The notes: generated by a model not told the origin, from the letters alone. A DNA stretch of 64,000 nucleotides from Myxococcales bacterium (GCA_012959805.1 DUCN01000042.1:227443-291442); one strand, 5' to 3'; positions 19,025-29,477 are shown, counted from the stretch's first letter. A program made the numbers and translations.

Positions 19025-19620
19025 TATTGACCTCCCTGACCGGCGAGGTCACGTAAGTAGTTCACGATATCCCAACGACCGTCGGGCGAGATGCGTTTGT
19101 AGTTGGGCATTCGTCCTCGTCCAATTGAAATCGTCGTGTAGATATGCCCATCCGATAGATTGGCGGCAAGATTGAATCCAAGAGGTGAGCCCGGTCCAAT
19201 CGGCAGCACACCTGCGATGGGTCCGTTGGGCGCGGCAATCGGTCCATCCCCGGCACCCGTCGGTCCGTGGCAGGCCACACAGTTCACATTGAAGAGCGTC
19301 TCGCCGTTCTTGAGCGAAACCAGTGTCGCCTTCTGAGGATTCACCAAAGCTTCTTGCTCGGCGGTCGTCAATATCGACGGGATGGCCACGTCTCCCCACC
19401 CGACGGGAACAGTACCTTCTGGCGGAGAAAACAGAGCGACGCGATCCTGGTAGTCATTGACCTCGAAAGCCTGAACGGCTTTCTGCCATTTCATCTGCGG
19501 CCACCATTCGACCGATGCCTGTTCCCAACAACCGGTTCCGCCAAAGACGAAAAGCAGAAGCGCCGTCGAGAGGATTTGCTTGGAGCGAAGGGCTGAGGAA
19601 TTTTCAGTGAGAGGCAGCAA
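19024..19620 (-). CDS. actE: Alternative Complex III monoheme cytochrome c subunit (ActE-like)
   Basis: Single CVACH heme motif, lipobox-type signal (FVFGGTGC), GRGRMPNYKRISPDGRWDIVNYLRDLAGQ. Confidence 0.85.
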   Translation of the reverse strand: MLPLTENSSALRSKQILSTALLLFVFGGTGCWEQASVEWWPQMKWQKAVQAFEVNDYQDRVALFSPPEGTVPVGWGDVAIPSILTTAEQEALVNPQKATLVSLKNGETLFNVNCVACHGPTGAGDGPIAAPNGPIAGVLPIGPGSPLGFNLAANLSDGHIYTTISIGRGRMPNYKRISPDGRWDIVNYLRDLAGQGGQ

Positions 19621-20110
19621 GAGTCACCTCCTTGGCGTTGTTGCCCCGCATGAGAGATTCCACTTCGGCCACATCTCGGTCTTCGCAGCGAACGACGACC
19701 CCAAACTCCTCTGCGGAAAAACGTGGGCTGTAGTGATCGTCCAGAGGCCGCGGATAAAGGCCGCCGAGAATCAGACATCCAATGACGGTCAGGATGCCAC
19801 CGAACAGGATCGTGAGTTCAAAGCCGATGATCCACATGGGCGGAATGGCGGCGATATTCTTGCCCGCGATCTTGATGGGCCAATCCATCGACATCCAGAT
19901 CTGAATACCGAAACCAGTGACGACGCCCACCAGACCACCAATCAGGGTAAAGACGCGAACGGCCGAAGGCTTCGGGTCTTCCGCCTCTTCGATCTCTTCG
20001 AAGGGTGCTGGCGAATAGGTCGTCAGGTCTTCGAAACCGCGATTCTTGAGCTTCCGTACGACCGTCGAGACGTCCGAAGGCATGTCGTACACGCTGACTA
20101 ACGTTGCCAT
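19604..20110 (-). CDS. actD: Alternative Complex III subunit ActD-like (DUF3341)
   Basis: DUF3341-type sequence (YSPAPFEEIEEA, two TMs, PRPLDDHYSPRFSAEEFGVVV). Confidence 0.88.
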   Translation of the reverse strand: MATLVSVYDMPSDVSTVVRKLKNRGFEDLTTYSPAPFEEIEEAEDPKPSAVRVFTLIGGLVGVVTGFGIQIWMSMDWPIKIAGKNIAAIPPMWIIGFELTILFGGILTVIGCLILGGLYPRPLDDHYSPRFSAEEFGVVVRCEDRDVAEVESLMRGNNAKEVTLAASH

Positions 20111-21484
20111 CTAGTGTGCACCTCCGTGCGCATGATCTCGCGCATGGATCTCGAGTTCCTTCACCTCTGAAATAGCGATGATCGGGAACATCTTCAGGAA
20201 GAGCAGGAAGAACATGCTGAACCAGCAGAAGCTTCCCGTCAGGACCATAAGTTCGACGGTGCTCGGGATATACAGGCCCCATGCTGCGGGGACGAACTCA
20301 CGAGACAGCGACGTAATGATGATGACGTACCGCTCGAACCACATGCCGAGGTTGATGAAGAACGCCAGCACGAAGAGGAATGGAATATTCGTGCGAAGTT
20401 TCTTGATCCAGAGGAGCTGGGGCATGACGACATTGAAGGTGATCATGCACCAGGTCGAGAACCAGTAGGGACCGAAGGCGCGCTGCCAGAATGAGGTCTG
20501 TTCCGGTTCGACACCCGAATACCAGGCGATGAAGTACTCGGCGCCGTAAGCATACCCGCAGATCAGCGAGGTGAATAGAATGAACCTCGACATGTTCTCG
20601 AAGTGGTAGTCGGTGATGTAACGCTCGAGTCGAAAGATCTTGCGAACCGGAATCATCACGACCAGCACCATCGCGAAGCCACCGAAGATGGCGCCCGCGA
20701 CGAAGTAGGGAGCGAAGATCGTCGCATGCCATCCGGGGACGATGGACATTGCGAAGTCCCAGGAAACGATCGAGTGAACCGAGAGCACCAGAGGCGTTGC
20801 GATGCCCGAGAGATGCAGAACCGTTCGGCTATGCGCCTTCCACTGCTTCCCGGTTCCCTGCCAACCCGCAGAGAGAACGACGTAGACCGCCCTTTTCCAA
20901 CCGACGGCGCGATCGCGAGCGATGGCAATGTCGGGGATCAATCCGATGATGAAAAAGAGGACGGAAATCGTCAGATAGGTATTGATGGCGAACACGTCCC
21001 AGAGGAGCGGGCTCTTGAAGTTGACCCAGAGATATCTTTGGTTCGGATAGGGAAGCAGGAAGTAGAATTTCCACAATCGACCGATATGAATCAGGGGGAA
21101 CAGCGCAGCGGTCAACACGGCGAAGACCGTCATCGCCTCGGCGCCACGGTTGATGGCGTTGCGCCACTTCGCTCGGAAGAGGAAGAGAATCGCCGAGATT
21201 AGAGTCCCGGCATGGCCGATGCCGATCCAGAAAACGAAGGTAATGATATAGACGCCCCAGAAGACGGGGGCCTGATAGCCAGCAACACCAAAGCCATGAT
21301 AAGTCTGGTAGACGAGAGCCGACAGGGCCATCACGACGCCGGAGACCGCAAAGAGGAAAGCTACCAGCCAAGGCCAGTGGAAACCCTTCGTGACTGCCAT
21401 GATGTCGACGTTGGTCTGCGAATCTCTTGGCCGACTTGCGACAACCATTGAGTCAGCGACTGCGGACGCGGGAGGCGGTGCCAT
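20111..21484 (-). CDS. actC: Alternative Complex III NrfD/PsrC-like membrane subunit (ActC-like)
   Basis: Polytopic NrfD-like sequence (GIGHAGTLISAILFLFRAKWRNAINRGAEAMTVFAV; VHSIVSWDFAMSIVPGWHATIFAPYFV). Confidence 0.9.
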   Translation of the reverse strand: MAPPPASAVADSMVVASRPRDSQTNVDIMAVTKGFHWPWLVAFLFAVSGVVMALSALVYQTYHGFGVAGYQAPVFWGVYIITFVFWIGIGHAGTLISAILFLFRAKWRNAINRGAEAMTVFAVLTAALFPLIHIGRLWKFYFLLPYPNQRYLWVNFKSPLLWDVFAINTYLTISVLFFIIGLIPDIAIARDRAVGWKRAVYVVLSAGWQGTGKQWKAHSRTVLHLSGIATPLVLSVHSIVSWDFAMSIVPGWHATIFAPYFVAGAIFGGFAMVLVVMIPVRKIFRLERYITDYHFENMSRFILFTSLICGYAYGAEYFIAWYSGVEPEQTSFWQRAFGPYWFSTWCMITFNVVMPQLLWIKKLRTNIPFLFVLAFFINLGMWFERYVIIITSLSREFVPAAWGLYIPSTVELMVLTGSFCWFSMFFLLFLKMFPIIAISEVKELEIHARDHAHGGAH

Positions 21485-24400
21485 TTAGTGGACTCCCTCG
21501 TTCTTCTCGCGTCGGACTTGTGCGAGATAAGTTATGGCAGATCGTGTGTTGAGTTCCTGGAGCGCGTGATAGGCGCGTCCGTCTCCCTCTTTGGCCTGCT
21601 TTGCAGCCATACTCGACTCTTCCTTGACGTTTCCAAATGTAATCGCGTGCGACGGACAAGCCTGCTGGCAGGCTGTCACGACCTCGCCATCCGCAATCTC
21701 TCGACCTTCGTCCTTCGCCGGCTGGCGTGCGGATTCGATCCGCTGGACACAGAACGAGCATTTCTCCATCACGCCCTGACCACGAACCGTGACGTCCGGG
21801 TTCAGCATCAGACCGAGCAGGCCAGGCCAGTTAAGCCGCCCATAGTCGAAGTAGTTGAAGCGTCGCAGCTTGTACGGACAGTTATTGCCGCAATAGCGCG
21901 TACCCACACAACGGTTATAGATCATTCCGTTGAGGCCTTCGGGCGAGTGGTAGGTTGCGATCACCGGGCAGACCGCTTCGCAGGGCGCCGCACCACAATG
22001 CTGACAAAGCATGGGTAGATGGCGGATCTCGGCGTGGCCGAGAATTTCGCCGTCGGGCGTCGGGCGTCGTTCAGAGCCGTCCCGAACATCATCGTCGCCT
22101 TCTCCAACGTACCGTTCGATGCGCAACCAGGTCATTTCGCGATGGCGAATCGCCTGGGTCTCTCCAACGATGGGAACGTTGTTCTCGACATAACAGGCGG
22201 CGATACAGGCGCTACAGCCCGTGCACTTGTCGTTGTCGATCGTCATTCCCCAGCGATAGGGCTGTTCCGGATGCGAGTCGTTGGCCGCATCGAATTCAAA
22301 GGGAGGGCCATCAAAATGATGTCCGCCCGCGGCCGCTTCCGCGTGATCACCGCCGGCCATTTCGCCGCCGTCGCCATGGCCTGATTCGGAGGCCATCGCG
22401 GCCGCAGCGAAGTGAGCAGCGCCGCCACCCGTCGCCAGATCGAAGATCGAAACTTCCTGGGCGAGACCGCGCTTTCGCTGATTGTCCGTCCACTGTGACA
22501 ACGCCAGGCGCCGGAAGCGTCCCGTCTTCGTCACCAAGGCTTTGGTGGACAGGTACGCTTGCCCGCCTGCCTCATCGTACGCGGCCGGCAAAATTGTTGC
22601 GAGATTCGCGCCTCGCATCATTCCGGGCTGCCCTTTTTCCGCGACGCCGGCGGCATAGTCCCCGGACATCGACGCGTAGTAGCCGACCGTATGACCCTGT
22701 CCGAGCGGAATGGCGATCACGTCGTCGCGAATACCACCACGTGGGAAGACCGAAACTTCAATGGAGCCAGAATCGGTTTCGACCTGAAGCACGTCGCCAA
22801 AGACGACGTCGAGTTCTTTGGCCGTGTTGAACGAAACTTCGGCCCAGGTATTCCAGGACAACTTCGTGACCGGGTCCGGAATTTCCTGCAACCACGGTAG
22901 TGCCGCGCCGCGCCCATCTCCCAGAAAGGAGTGGGGAAAGGCGACGAGTGTCAGACCACTGGAACCCTGCAAGCGAGGAGCCGCGGGCCGCAAGTTCCCG
23001 GCACCCGACCCAGTTCCCAGAAGAGCCGTCACGTCGCGCAGTGGCGTTGCTTCAAAAACGCCGCCGCGAGCCAATGCCTGACGCCAGTTCGTGTCCGACC
23101 AATTCGATTCGACGACGCTCTTCCAGCTGCCGGCGGGAAGAGCAGAGGCCACATTCCCACCGATCGTACGAGCCACTGCGAGCAGCGTATCCCCGAGCGC
23201 CTGGGTGTCATACAGCGGACGAATTGTCGGCTGAACCAGAGATCGAACGCCCGGCCGCGGACTCGCGTCGCCCCAGCTCTCGAGCGACGTGTGGTCGGGC
23301 AAGAGCAGACTGGCCGCTTCGGTCGTTTCGTCCGCGAGCGATGCGAAGGACACGACGAGATCGACGTTGGCTAGCGCCTCGTTGAAGCCAGCAGACTCGG
23401 GCAGCGAGTAGACCGGGTTCAGATCATGAATCAGCAGACATTCGACCCGGCCATTCTTCATTTCGCTGATGAGCGCGAGGACGTCCTTCAGGCTCGAGGT
23501 TGGCGCGGCGTCGACGGCGGGATAGGTGAGCTGGTGACCGACTGCGCCGACCACGGCGTTGAGTAGAAGCACCGCAGCAGTGGCACCGGCACCGGCGGTG
23601 GTCGCCGCAGCGAGTCCCGGCGGAAGTGCGACAGCATGATCCGCGCCAGCAATCTTCTCGACGAGGCCATCGAAAGTGGATCGTTCGAGTCCAGCCGCCG
23701 TGATCGCGGCCGGGATGTTGGCGCTTGATATCGCAGCGTCCGAAACGCTCGAATTATTTCGCGCAGCCACGGCCTTGGCCAACGCCAGGGCAAGTAGCCC
23801 TTCACTTCCAGCCGCCGCGGGCACCCATTGATCGGCGTTCGAACCCGTCAGATTCTGGCGAGGCCCGATGACGATGAGACGTGCTCCACCGTTCGAATGC
23901 GCACTCAGGTCCCGACTCTTCGAGAACTGTCCGGAATGTTCGATGGGCGAGGAGCCCGTGTCCAAGAAATCAGATCCAAAATCGATGACGAGATCGGCAT
24001 CCGAGAGATTGAAAATGGGAGGGGCTGAAACCCCGAAAACCGATTCACTGGCCTGAATCAGGGCCTGCTGTCCAAAAGTCTCGTAGCGGAGGCGTCCGGC
24101 CAATCCAGCCGCGGCGACGAAGCCGTCAATCAAGCCGTCGAGCGATGGCCCGACAGGACCGCCGAGGATCCATGTCTTGGCAGCTGCACTCCCGAGCTCG
24201 GCGGCCAGTTTGTTCTTGGCGTCGTCCCAGGTCGTCATTTGAAGCGAACCGTCACTATTTCGCGTGGCCGGTCCCTCGATGCGATCGGGATGATAGGTGC
24301 GACCGATTCCAGCCTGACCACGCGCACAGAGACGCCCCTGATTGATCGGATGATCGGGATTCCCTTCCAGCTTAATCGGCCGTCCCTCTCGGGTCTTCAC

Positions 24401-24592
24401 GTGGAGACCGCAAGCCGCGGAACATTCTTGGCATGTCGAAGCGTATTCAACCGAGATTCCCGGAGTGATCTCCTCCGGCTCAATCACATAGGGAATCAGC
24501 TTATCCACGGGGTCACTGCACCCGGCGACGGCGGCCGCGCCCGTAGACAGGCCGACAATTTTCAGGAAGTCACGACGATCAAGCTCGGACAT
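21485..24592 (-). CDS. actB: Alternative Complex III ActB-like molybdopterin-fold/iron-sulfur subunit with Tat-type signal
   Basis: RRDFLKIVG Tat-like signal; CQECSAACGLHVKTREGRPIKLEGNPDHPINQGRLCARGQ; C-terminal 4Fe-4S ferredoxin cysteine clusters. Confidence 0.9.
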   Translation of the reverse strand: MSELDRRDFLKIVGLSTGAAAVAGCSDPVDKLIPYVIEPEEITPGISVEYASTCQECSAACGLHVKTREGRPIKLEGNPDHPINQGRLCARGQAGIGRTYHPDRIEGPATRNSDGSLQMTTWDDAKNKLAAELGSAAAKTWILGGPVGPSLDGLIDGFVAAAGLAGRLRYETFGQQALIQASESVFGVSAPPIFNLSDADLVIDFGSDFLDTGSSPIEHSGQFSKSRDLSAHSNGGARLIVIGPRQNLTGSNADQWVPAAAGSEGLLALALAKAVAARNNSSVSDAAISSANIPAAITAAGLERSTFDGLVEKIAGADHAVALPPGLAAATTAGAGATAAVLLLNAVVGAVGHQLTYPAVDAAPTSSLKDVLALISEMKNGRVECLLIHDLNPVYSLPESAGFNEALANVDLVVSFASLADETTEAASLLLPDHTSLESWGDASPRPGVRSLVQPTIRPLYDTQALGDTLLAVARTIGGNVASALPAGSWKSVVESNWSDTNWRQALARGGVFEATPLRDVTALLGTGSGAGNLRPAAPRLQGSSGLTLVAFPHSFLGDGRGAALPWLQEIPDPVTKLSWNTWAEVSFNTAKELDVVFGDVLQVETDSGSIEVSVFPRGGIRDDVIAIPLGQGHTVGYYASMSGDYAAGVAEKGQPGMMRGANLATILPAAYDEAGGQAYLSTKALVTKTGRFRRLALSQWTDNQRKRGLAQEVSIFDLATGGGAAHFAAAAMASESGHGDGGEMAGGDHAEAAAGGHHFDGPPFEFDAANDSHPEQPYRWGMTIDNDKCTGCSACIAACYVENNVPIVGETQAIRHREMTWLRIERYVGEGDDDVRDGSERRPTPDGEILGHAEIRHLPMLCQHCGAAPCEAVCPVIATYHSPEGLNGMIYNRCVGTRYCGNNCPYKLRRFNYFDYGRLNWPGLLGLMLNPDVTVRGQGVMEKCSFCVQRIESARQPAKDEGREIADGEVVTACQQACPSHAITFGNVKEESSMAAKQAKEGDGRAYHALQELNTRSAITYLAQVRREKNEGVH

Positions 24593-24685
24593 GCAATTTC
24601 CCTAATTCCAAGTGGTCGGCCTCGCAGCTCGACCGGTTTCGCAACCCTTAGGACTCCGCCAGGAAGCCGAATCCAGATAGGCGAT

Positions 24686-25471
24686 TTAGTAGTGACACGT
24701 CAGGCAGTCTTGCGATGCCTGTTGATTATTTTGTCGATGACAGTCGATGCACCAGCCCATCTCGAGCTTCGCAACCGGAACGAGATATCCAATATGGGAG
24801 TCCGGCACGAGATAAAGTTTGTCGATCTCTTCGACCGGCCCGTGACACGTCTGACAAGCGAGCCCAGCCTTGATGTGTCGGTTGTGCTTGAACTGGACGT
24901 ATTCGGGAAGTCGATGAATCTGAACCCATTCGATCGGCTTCTTGTTTTCCCAATGATCCTTGAGAATTCGGATGCCTTCGATCTGGTCGTACTCGAGGGG
25001 GAACTGTGAATGGCAGCCCATGCAGACTTCGACGGAGGGAACGCCCGCGGACGGAGACTCGTCTGTTCCGGCATGGCAGTAAAGACATTCGATCTCGAAT
25101 TCGCCCGCATGATGCTTATGACTGAAGGGGATCGGCTGGATCGGGCCCGGCGCTTCGGGATCCCAAGCCGCAACCGCCGAGGAACATGCACTCGCTGACG
25201 GCCACTTTTTGTCGAATTCGGCAGGAATCTCGATCTCGAGATCGGGATCCTCTTCCTGCTGCGCACGCAATGAATGGGCTTCGCACACGCTGGTCGCGAT
25301 CAGAACATCGCCACCTGCTGCTTGGGCCTGGCCGCCACTCGCATCCGGCCAACCCGACCATAAAAGAAGGGCCACAACGGCAAGAACCGTGAGGGCGGCC
25401 GCAAATAACGATCGCTGCTTGCGGGCGGGACCGGACGGGAGGTTCGAATGCTCGTTCGCTTGCTCGGGCAT
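24686..25471 (-). CDS. actA: Alternative Complex III multiheme cytochrome c subunit (ActA-like), five CxxCH motifs
   Basis: CLYCH, CMGCH, CQTCH, CIDCH, CLTCH; N-terminal TM; start of the act gene cluster. Confidence 0.88.
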   Translation of the reverse strand: MPEQANEHSNLPSGPARKQRSLFAAALTVLAVVALLLWSGWPDASGGQAQAAGGDVLIATSVCEAHSLRAQQEEDPDLEIEIPAEFDKKWPSASACSSAVAAWDPEAPGPIQPIPFSHKHHAGEFEIECLYCHAGTDESPSAGVPSVEVCMGCHSQFPLEYDQIEGIRILKDHWENKKPIEWVQIHRLPEYVQFKHNRHIKAGLACQTCHGPVEEIDKLYLVPDSHIGYLVPVAKLEMGWCIDCHRQNNQQASQDCLTCHY

Positions 25472-25695
25472 AGAAAAAATACGGCCTCATTGGCGCACGA
25501 CATTCGGCTTTCAGCCAAGCATAGACCTAAAATTACGGTCCATTTGGCCTACTACGCGCGAAGCCTACTGTGCACACGGTCCATGAACTCTTTGGCCGAA
25601 GGTTCGAAACGCTTTGAAATTCGGCTAAAAAGATCGGTTCTACTGAATCATGCTGCTTGGCTGTTCGGTCTGCGGTACTGCGCGGCCGCGAACGT

Positions 25696-25714
25696 AAATG
25701 CGGTCTGCGCATTT
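25696..25714. promoter_or_regulatory. Inverted repeat in the divergent actA / acyl-CoA dehydrogenase intergenic region
   Basis: AAATGCG-GTCTG-CGCATTT. Confidence 0.4.
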
Positions 25715-26024
25715 GGTTACAACGACGCCAAATCGACGTCAAGCGGTCGACGCCGGAGTATCGTCGCGACATGTATCGCGAGCGCGCAGCGAATGGTTGC
25801 AGGATGACTCGGGATTCTTCACTCGGGTGATTCTCTGATCAACTGCGGACCACCCAAGCCGGGTTGTTGTCGGGTGCGCGAATGCGAACTCGTCGCGTCG
25901 TCACTCACGTCATCGATCGAGCGCGGATGGCTCGGTCCCGGTCGCAAAGGCGGGCGCTACGCCAAATTGATATGCTGCGTCCTCCGTTCGACACCCACGG
26001 TCGAGCCGATAGGGAGATCCAACC

Positions 26025-27110
26025 ATGATCGACTTCGAACCGAGTGAAGAACAAGCCCTGATCGTCGAGACGGTTCACGCCTTCGCCGAAAACGAAATCC
26101 GCCCGCTCTGCCGCGTCGCCGACGAAGCCGGTGCCCCACCCAAAAATGTAGTCGAAGCCGCCCACGAACTCGGACTCGTCGCGAATTCGCTGCCTGAAGC
26201 ACATGGGGGCGGCGGCGAACGTTCGGCGATGACCGGCGTGCTGATCGCCGAAGAATTGGCCTGGGGAGATTTGGCAATCGCCCTTGCGATCCTCTCGCCC
26301 GGGCTTCTTGGATTTCCGGTGGCCGATTTTGGAAGTGAATCCCTCCAGAAGGAAATTCTGCCGGGGCTGGTGGGCGACGCCTTCGTGCCCGGATCGCTCG
26401 CCATCGTCGAGCCGCGCTTCGATTTTGATGTCTTCCATCCCCAGACCACGGCGAAACGCGATGGCGACGAATATCTGCTCGATGGTGTGAAATGCCAGGT
26501 GCCGTGGCTCGAAGGGGGCCGACATGTCGCTGTCATCGCCCGCGAGGAGGCGGGTCTCGCCGCGTTTGTCCTGGCCCGAGACCATGCCGGTCTCCAGGCG
26601 GAGCCAGAACTGAAAATGGGGATATGTGGCCTTCCCACCTCGGAAGTCACATTTTCGTCGGTGCGCGTTCCCGCCGAAGCCCGTCTGTCGGCGAGCGACG
26701 ATGAAATTCGCCAGATGATCAATCGGGGCCGGATCGCCTTGGCCGCAGCCGGGGTCGGAACCGCCCGCGCCTCCTTCGAGGTCGCCCGAGACTACGCCAA
26801 GGAGCGAGAAACATTCGGCCAGCCGATCGCGACTCGACAAGCGATTGCCTTCAAACTCGCCGACATGGCCATCGAAATCGATGGGGCCCGTCTCCTGGTC
26901 TGGGAGGCCGCCGCCGCCCTGGATCGGGGCGAGGACGTCAGCCGACTCGCCCGATTGGCCTACGACCAGACCATGCGCATCGCGCTCACGGTGACCGACG
27001 GCGCGGTTCAGGTCTACGGCGGCCATGGCTACATCCGCGAATATCTACCGGAACTCCACCTGCGAAATATCGCGGGCTTCGCGAGTTTCGAAACCCTCGC
27101 CCTCGTCTGA
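26025..27110 (+). CDS. Acyl-CoA dehydrogenase family protein
   Basis: Acyl-CoA dehydrogenase signatures (ERETFGQPIATRQAIAFKLADMAIEID, QVYGGHGYIREY). Confidence 0.92.
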   Translation: MIDFEPSEEQALIVETVHAFAENEIRPLCRVADEAGAPPKNVVEAAHELGLVANSLPEAHGGGGERSAMTGVLIAEELAWGDLAIALAILSPGLLGFPVADFGSESLQKEILPGLVGDAFVPGSLAIVEPRFDFDVFHPQTTAKRDGDEYLLDGVKCQVPWLEGGRHVAVIAREEAGLAAFVLARDHAGLQAEPELKMGICGLPTSEVTFSSVRVPAEARLSASDDEIRQMINRGRIALAAAGVGTARASFEVARDYAKERETFGQPIATRQAIAFKLADMAIEIDGARLLVWEAAAALDRGEDVSRLARLAYDQTMRIALTVTDGAVQVYGGHGYIREYLPELHLRNIAGFASFETLALV

Positions 27111-27180
27111 TCCGCTGGGTGTAAGAATTTCGAGAATTGAATTTTGAGAACAGCGACCGCAACTCCAGGAGGCGCCTAAC

Positions 27181-28422
27181 ATGCCAATCGATTTCGAACT
27201 CTCCGAAGGCAGCAAGCTCGCACAAGCTCACTACCGCCAGGTCGCCGTCGACCAGATGAGACCCATCTCACGAAAATACGACCTCGCCGAACATCACCTC
27301 CCAACCGAATGGGTCGACTATTGGTGGGACGAAGGCCGATTTTCGTTTCATGACAAGGCTGAGAACAAGACCGCCCCAAACGATGGTTTCGTGACGGTTT
27401 GCCTTCAAGCGGAAGAGCTCTGCTGGGGAGATGCCGGGCTCTATCTTCGAATGCCAACTCCGGCGTTAGGCGGCTCTGCAGTCAGCTCGGCGGGAACCAA
27501 TGAACAGCGCGAGCAATTCATGTCCGCGTTCCGCGAGAAGGGCGGACATCCGATCTGGGGCGCCATGGCGATTACCGAACCCCAAGCCGGCTCCGACGCC
27601 GCTGCGATCGAAACCACCGCAGATTTCGATGCCGACACGGAAGAATGGATTCTGAACGGAACCAAGATCTTCTGTACGGCGGGCGAAGGCGCTTCCACTG
27701 CCGACGGAGGCTTCATCGTCGTCTGGGCAACCATCGACAAGAGCGCGGGTCGCGGTGGAATCAAGTCCTTCGTCGTCATGGCCAACACGCCCGGCATGGA
27801 ACTCATCGGTTGCGAAAAAAAACTCGGCATTCGCGCTTCGGACACAGCCACCCTCCGCTTTGACAACTGCCGCGTCCCGAAGGAAAACCTCCTCGGCAGT
27901 GCAGAAGTTCGGAAGAAGGGTCCCACCAAGACCGGTGACAAGGGCTTCAAAGGAGCCATGGCGACATTCGATGCGAGTCGCCCGATCGTTGCCGCCATGG
28001 CGACGGGTGTCGGTGGCGCCGCGCTTGACTTCCTGAAGGAAGAACTCGAAAATCAGGGAATACAAATTCGCTACGACACACCGCCCAGAGAGCTGACCGC
28101 AATCGAGCGCGACGTGATCGAAATGGAAGCCGAGTTGCAAGCGGCCCGGCTGCTGACTTGGCGCGCTGCCTGGATGATGAACACGGGCAAGCGAAATAAT
28201 CTCGAAGCCTCCATGGCCAAGGCCAAAGCCGGCCTCGCCGTCACTAAGATCACCCAGAAGACGGTGCAGATTCTTGGCCCGGTCGGTTATTCCAAGAAAT
28301 TGCTCGTCGAGAAGTGGATGAGGGATGCAAAGATCAACGATATCTATGAGGGAACCCAACAGATCAATCAATTGATCGTGGCACGCCGAATTCTCGACTA
28401 CCCCTCTGCCATGCTGCGCTAG
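27181..28422 (+). CDS. Acyl-CoA dehydrogenase family protein
   Basis: AITEPQAGSDAAAIETTA, FCTAGEGA, MRDAKINDIYEGTQQINQLIVARRI. Confidence 0.92.
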   Translation: MPIDFELSEGSKLAQAHYRQVAVDQMRPISRKYDLAEHHLPTEWVDYWWDEGRFSFHDKAENKTAPNDGFVTVCLQAEELCWGDAGLYLRMPTPALGGSAVSSAGTNEQREQFMSAFREKGGHPIWGAMAITEPQAGSDAAAIETTADFDADTEEWILNGTKIFCTAGEGASTADGGFIVVWATIDKSAGRGGIKSFVVMANTPGMELIGCEKKLGIRASDTATLRFDNCRVPKENLLGSAEVRKKGPTKTGDKGFKGAMATFDASRPIVAAMATGVGGAALDFLKEELENQGIQIRYDTPPRELTAIERDVIEMEAELQAARLLTWRAAWMMNTGKRNNLEASMAKAKAGLAVTKITQKTVQILGPVGYSKKLLVEKWMRDAKINDIYEGTQQINQLIVARRILDYPSAMLR

Positions 28423-28432
28423 GTTATCCGCC

Positions 28433-28684
28433 ATGCCCATCGACAACGAATTGCTAGAAATCCTGGTTTGTCCTGAATCGAGACAGACCGTCGCCCTTGC
28501 TTCTGCGGAAATTCTCGAGGGCCTGAATTCAGAAATCGCCGCGTCCAGGCTTCGCAATCGTGGCGGGGACGTTGTCGAGAAGCAAATCGAGGAAGGGCTG
28601 CTCCGGGAAGACCGGAAGGTCCTCTACATCGTCGATGACAGCATCCCGATCATGCTGATCGATCAGTCCATCGAGCTGAGCTAG
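28433..28684 (+). CDS. Trm112-family-like small protein
   Basis: ELLEILVCPESRQTV...VLYIVDDSIPIMLIDQSI matches the family outline. Confidence 0.75.
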   Translation: MPIDNELLEILVCPESRQTVALASAEILEGLNSEIAASRLRNRGGDVVEKQIEEGLLREDRKVLYIVDDSIPIMLIDQSIELS

Positions 28685-28700
28685 GAGCCTGGCCCCAGCG

Positions 28701-29477
28701 CTACTGGGCAAACTCGCGGCGCTTGAGTTCCTTGACGTATTCCGTCAATTCATCGTCCTCAGCGACCACCTTCGAAATTCCTTCTTCAAAGCGGAGCGCG
28801 TCTTCCTTCATTTTCTGTAGATTGAAGGGGGTTTCCAGGTACTGGGAAACCTTGCGAAGAAGCGCGAGCGCACCACGCGGATTCGGCGCGGCGCTGATGT
28901 AATGCGGCAGTCCCGCCCAGAACGAAAGGACTTCGACGCCCTCATCCTGAAGTGCATTGGACAACACGCCAACGATCCCGGTCGGCCCCCCATAACTCGT
29001 CGGTTCGACCTCGAAGCGTTCGAGCAGAGCGGGATCACTCGAAAAGCCATTAACGACCACTGGCTGGGAGTAAATGACATCCGCGAGATAGGCGCCTAAC
29101 AGAAGGCAGCGTCGCACGCCCATATCCACCGCCAATTCGACAACTGCCTCGCAATAGCTTCGCCAGCGCATATGAGGCTCGACCCCCATTCCCGTGATCA
29201 GCTCCAGCCCTTCTTCGCTGACGCTATAGCGAAATTCGTTGACCGGCCAGACGATGGCACTCGACTTGCCTGCCCGATACTGGACTTCGGGTCGAAGCAC
29301 GGTGAAGTCGTAGTAGTCGTCGGGATCAATATCGGCGAGCGGAACACCGCGTAGTGTTTCATTGATAAAGCTGAGCGCCGACGACGCCGATTCACAGGCG
29401 TCGTTCCATCCTTCGAAAGCCAAGATCAGGGTGGGCTCACCAAGAATCGGCTGAACATGTATTCGGAGAGAACTCAT
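28701..29477 (-). CDS. PAC2 family protein
   Basis: LILAFEGWNDACESASSALSFI; YGGPTGIVGVLSNALQDEGVEVLSFWAGLPHYI; start at MSSLRIH (ORF to 29507). Confidence 0.88.
   Translation of the reverse strand: MSSLRIHVQPILGEPTLILAFEGWNDACESASSALSFINETLRGVPLADIDPDDYYDFTVLRPEVQYRAGKSSAIVWPVNEFRYSVSEEGLELITGMGVEPHMRWRSYCEAVVELAVDMGVRRCLLLGAYLADVIYSQPVVVNGFSSDPALLERFEVEPTSYGGPTGIVGVLSNALQDEGVEVLSFWAGLPHYISAAPNPRGALALLRKVSQYLETPFNLQKMKEDALRFEEGISKVVAEDDELTEYVKELKRREFAQ

Noticed and set aside
25905-27026. 373-aa minus-strand ORF opposite the first acyl-CoA dehydrogenase
   Set aside because: Antisense shadow ORF typical of GC-rich coding sequence; the plus-strand product has clear family motifs.
27466-28557. 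363-aa minus-strand ORF opposite the second acyl-CoA dehydrogenase
   Set aside because: Antisense shadow; no recognisable domain, and it overlaps two confident plus-strand genes.
28433-28684. Trm112-like protein retaining only one of the usual zinc-ligand Cys residues
   Set aside because: From memory, ligand-poor variants with this LRNRGG insertion occur in this family, so it did not seem novel enough to report.
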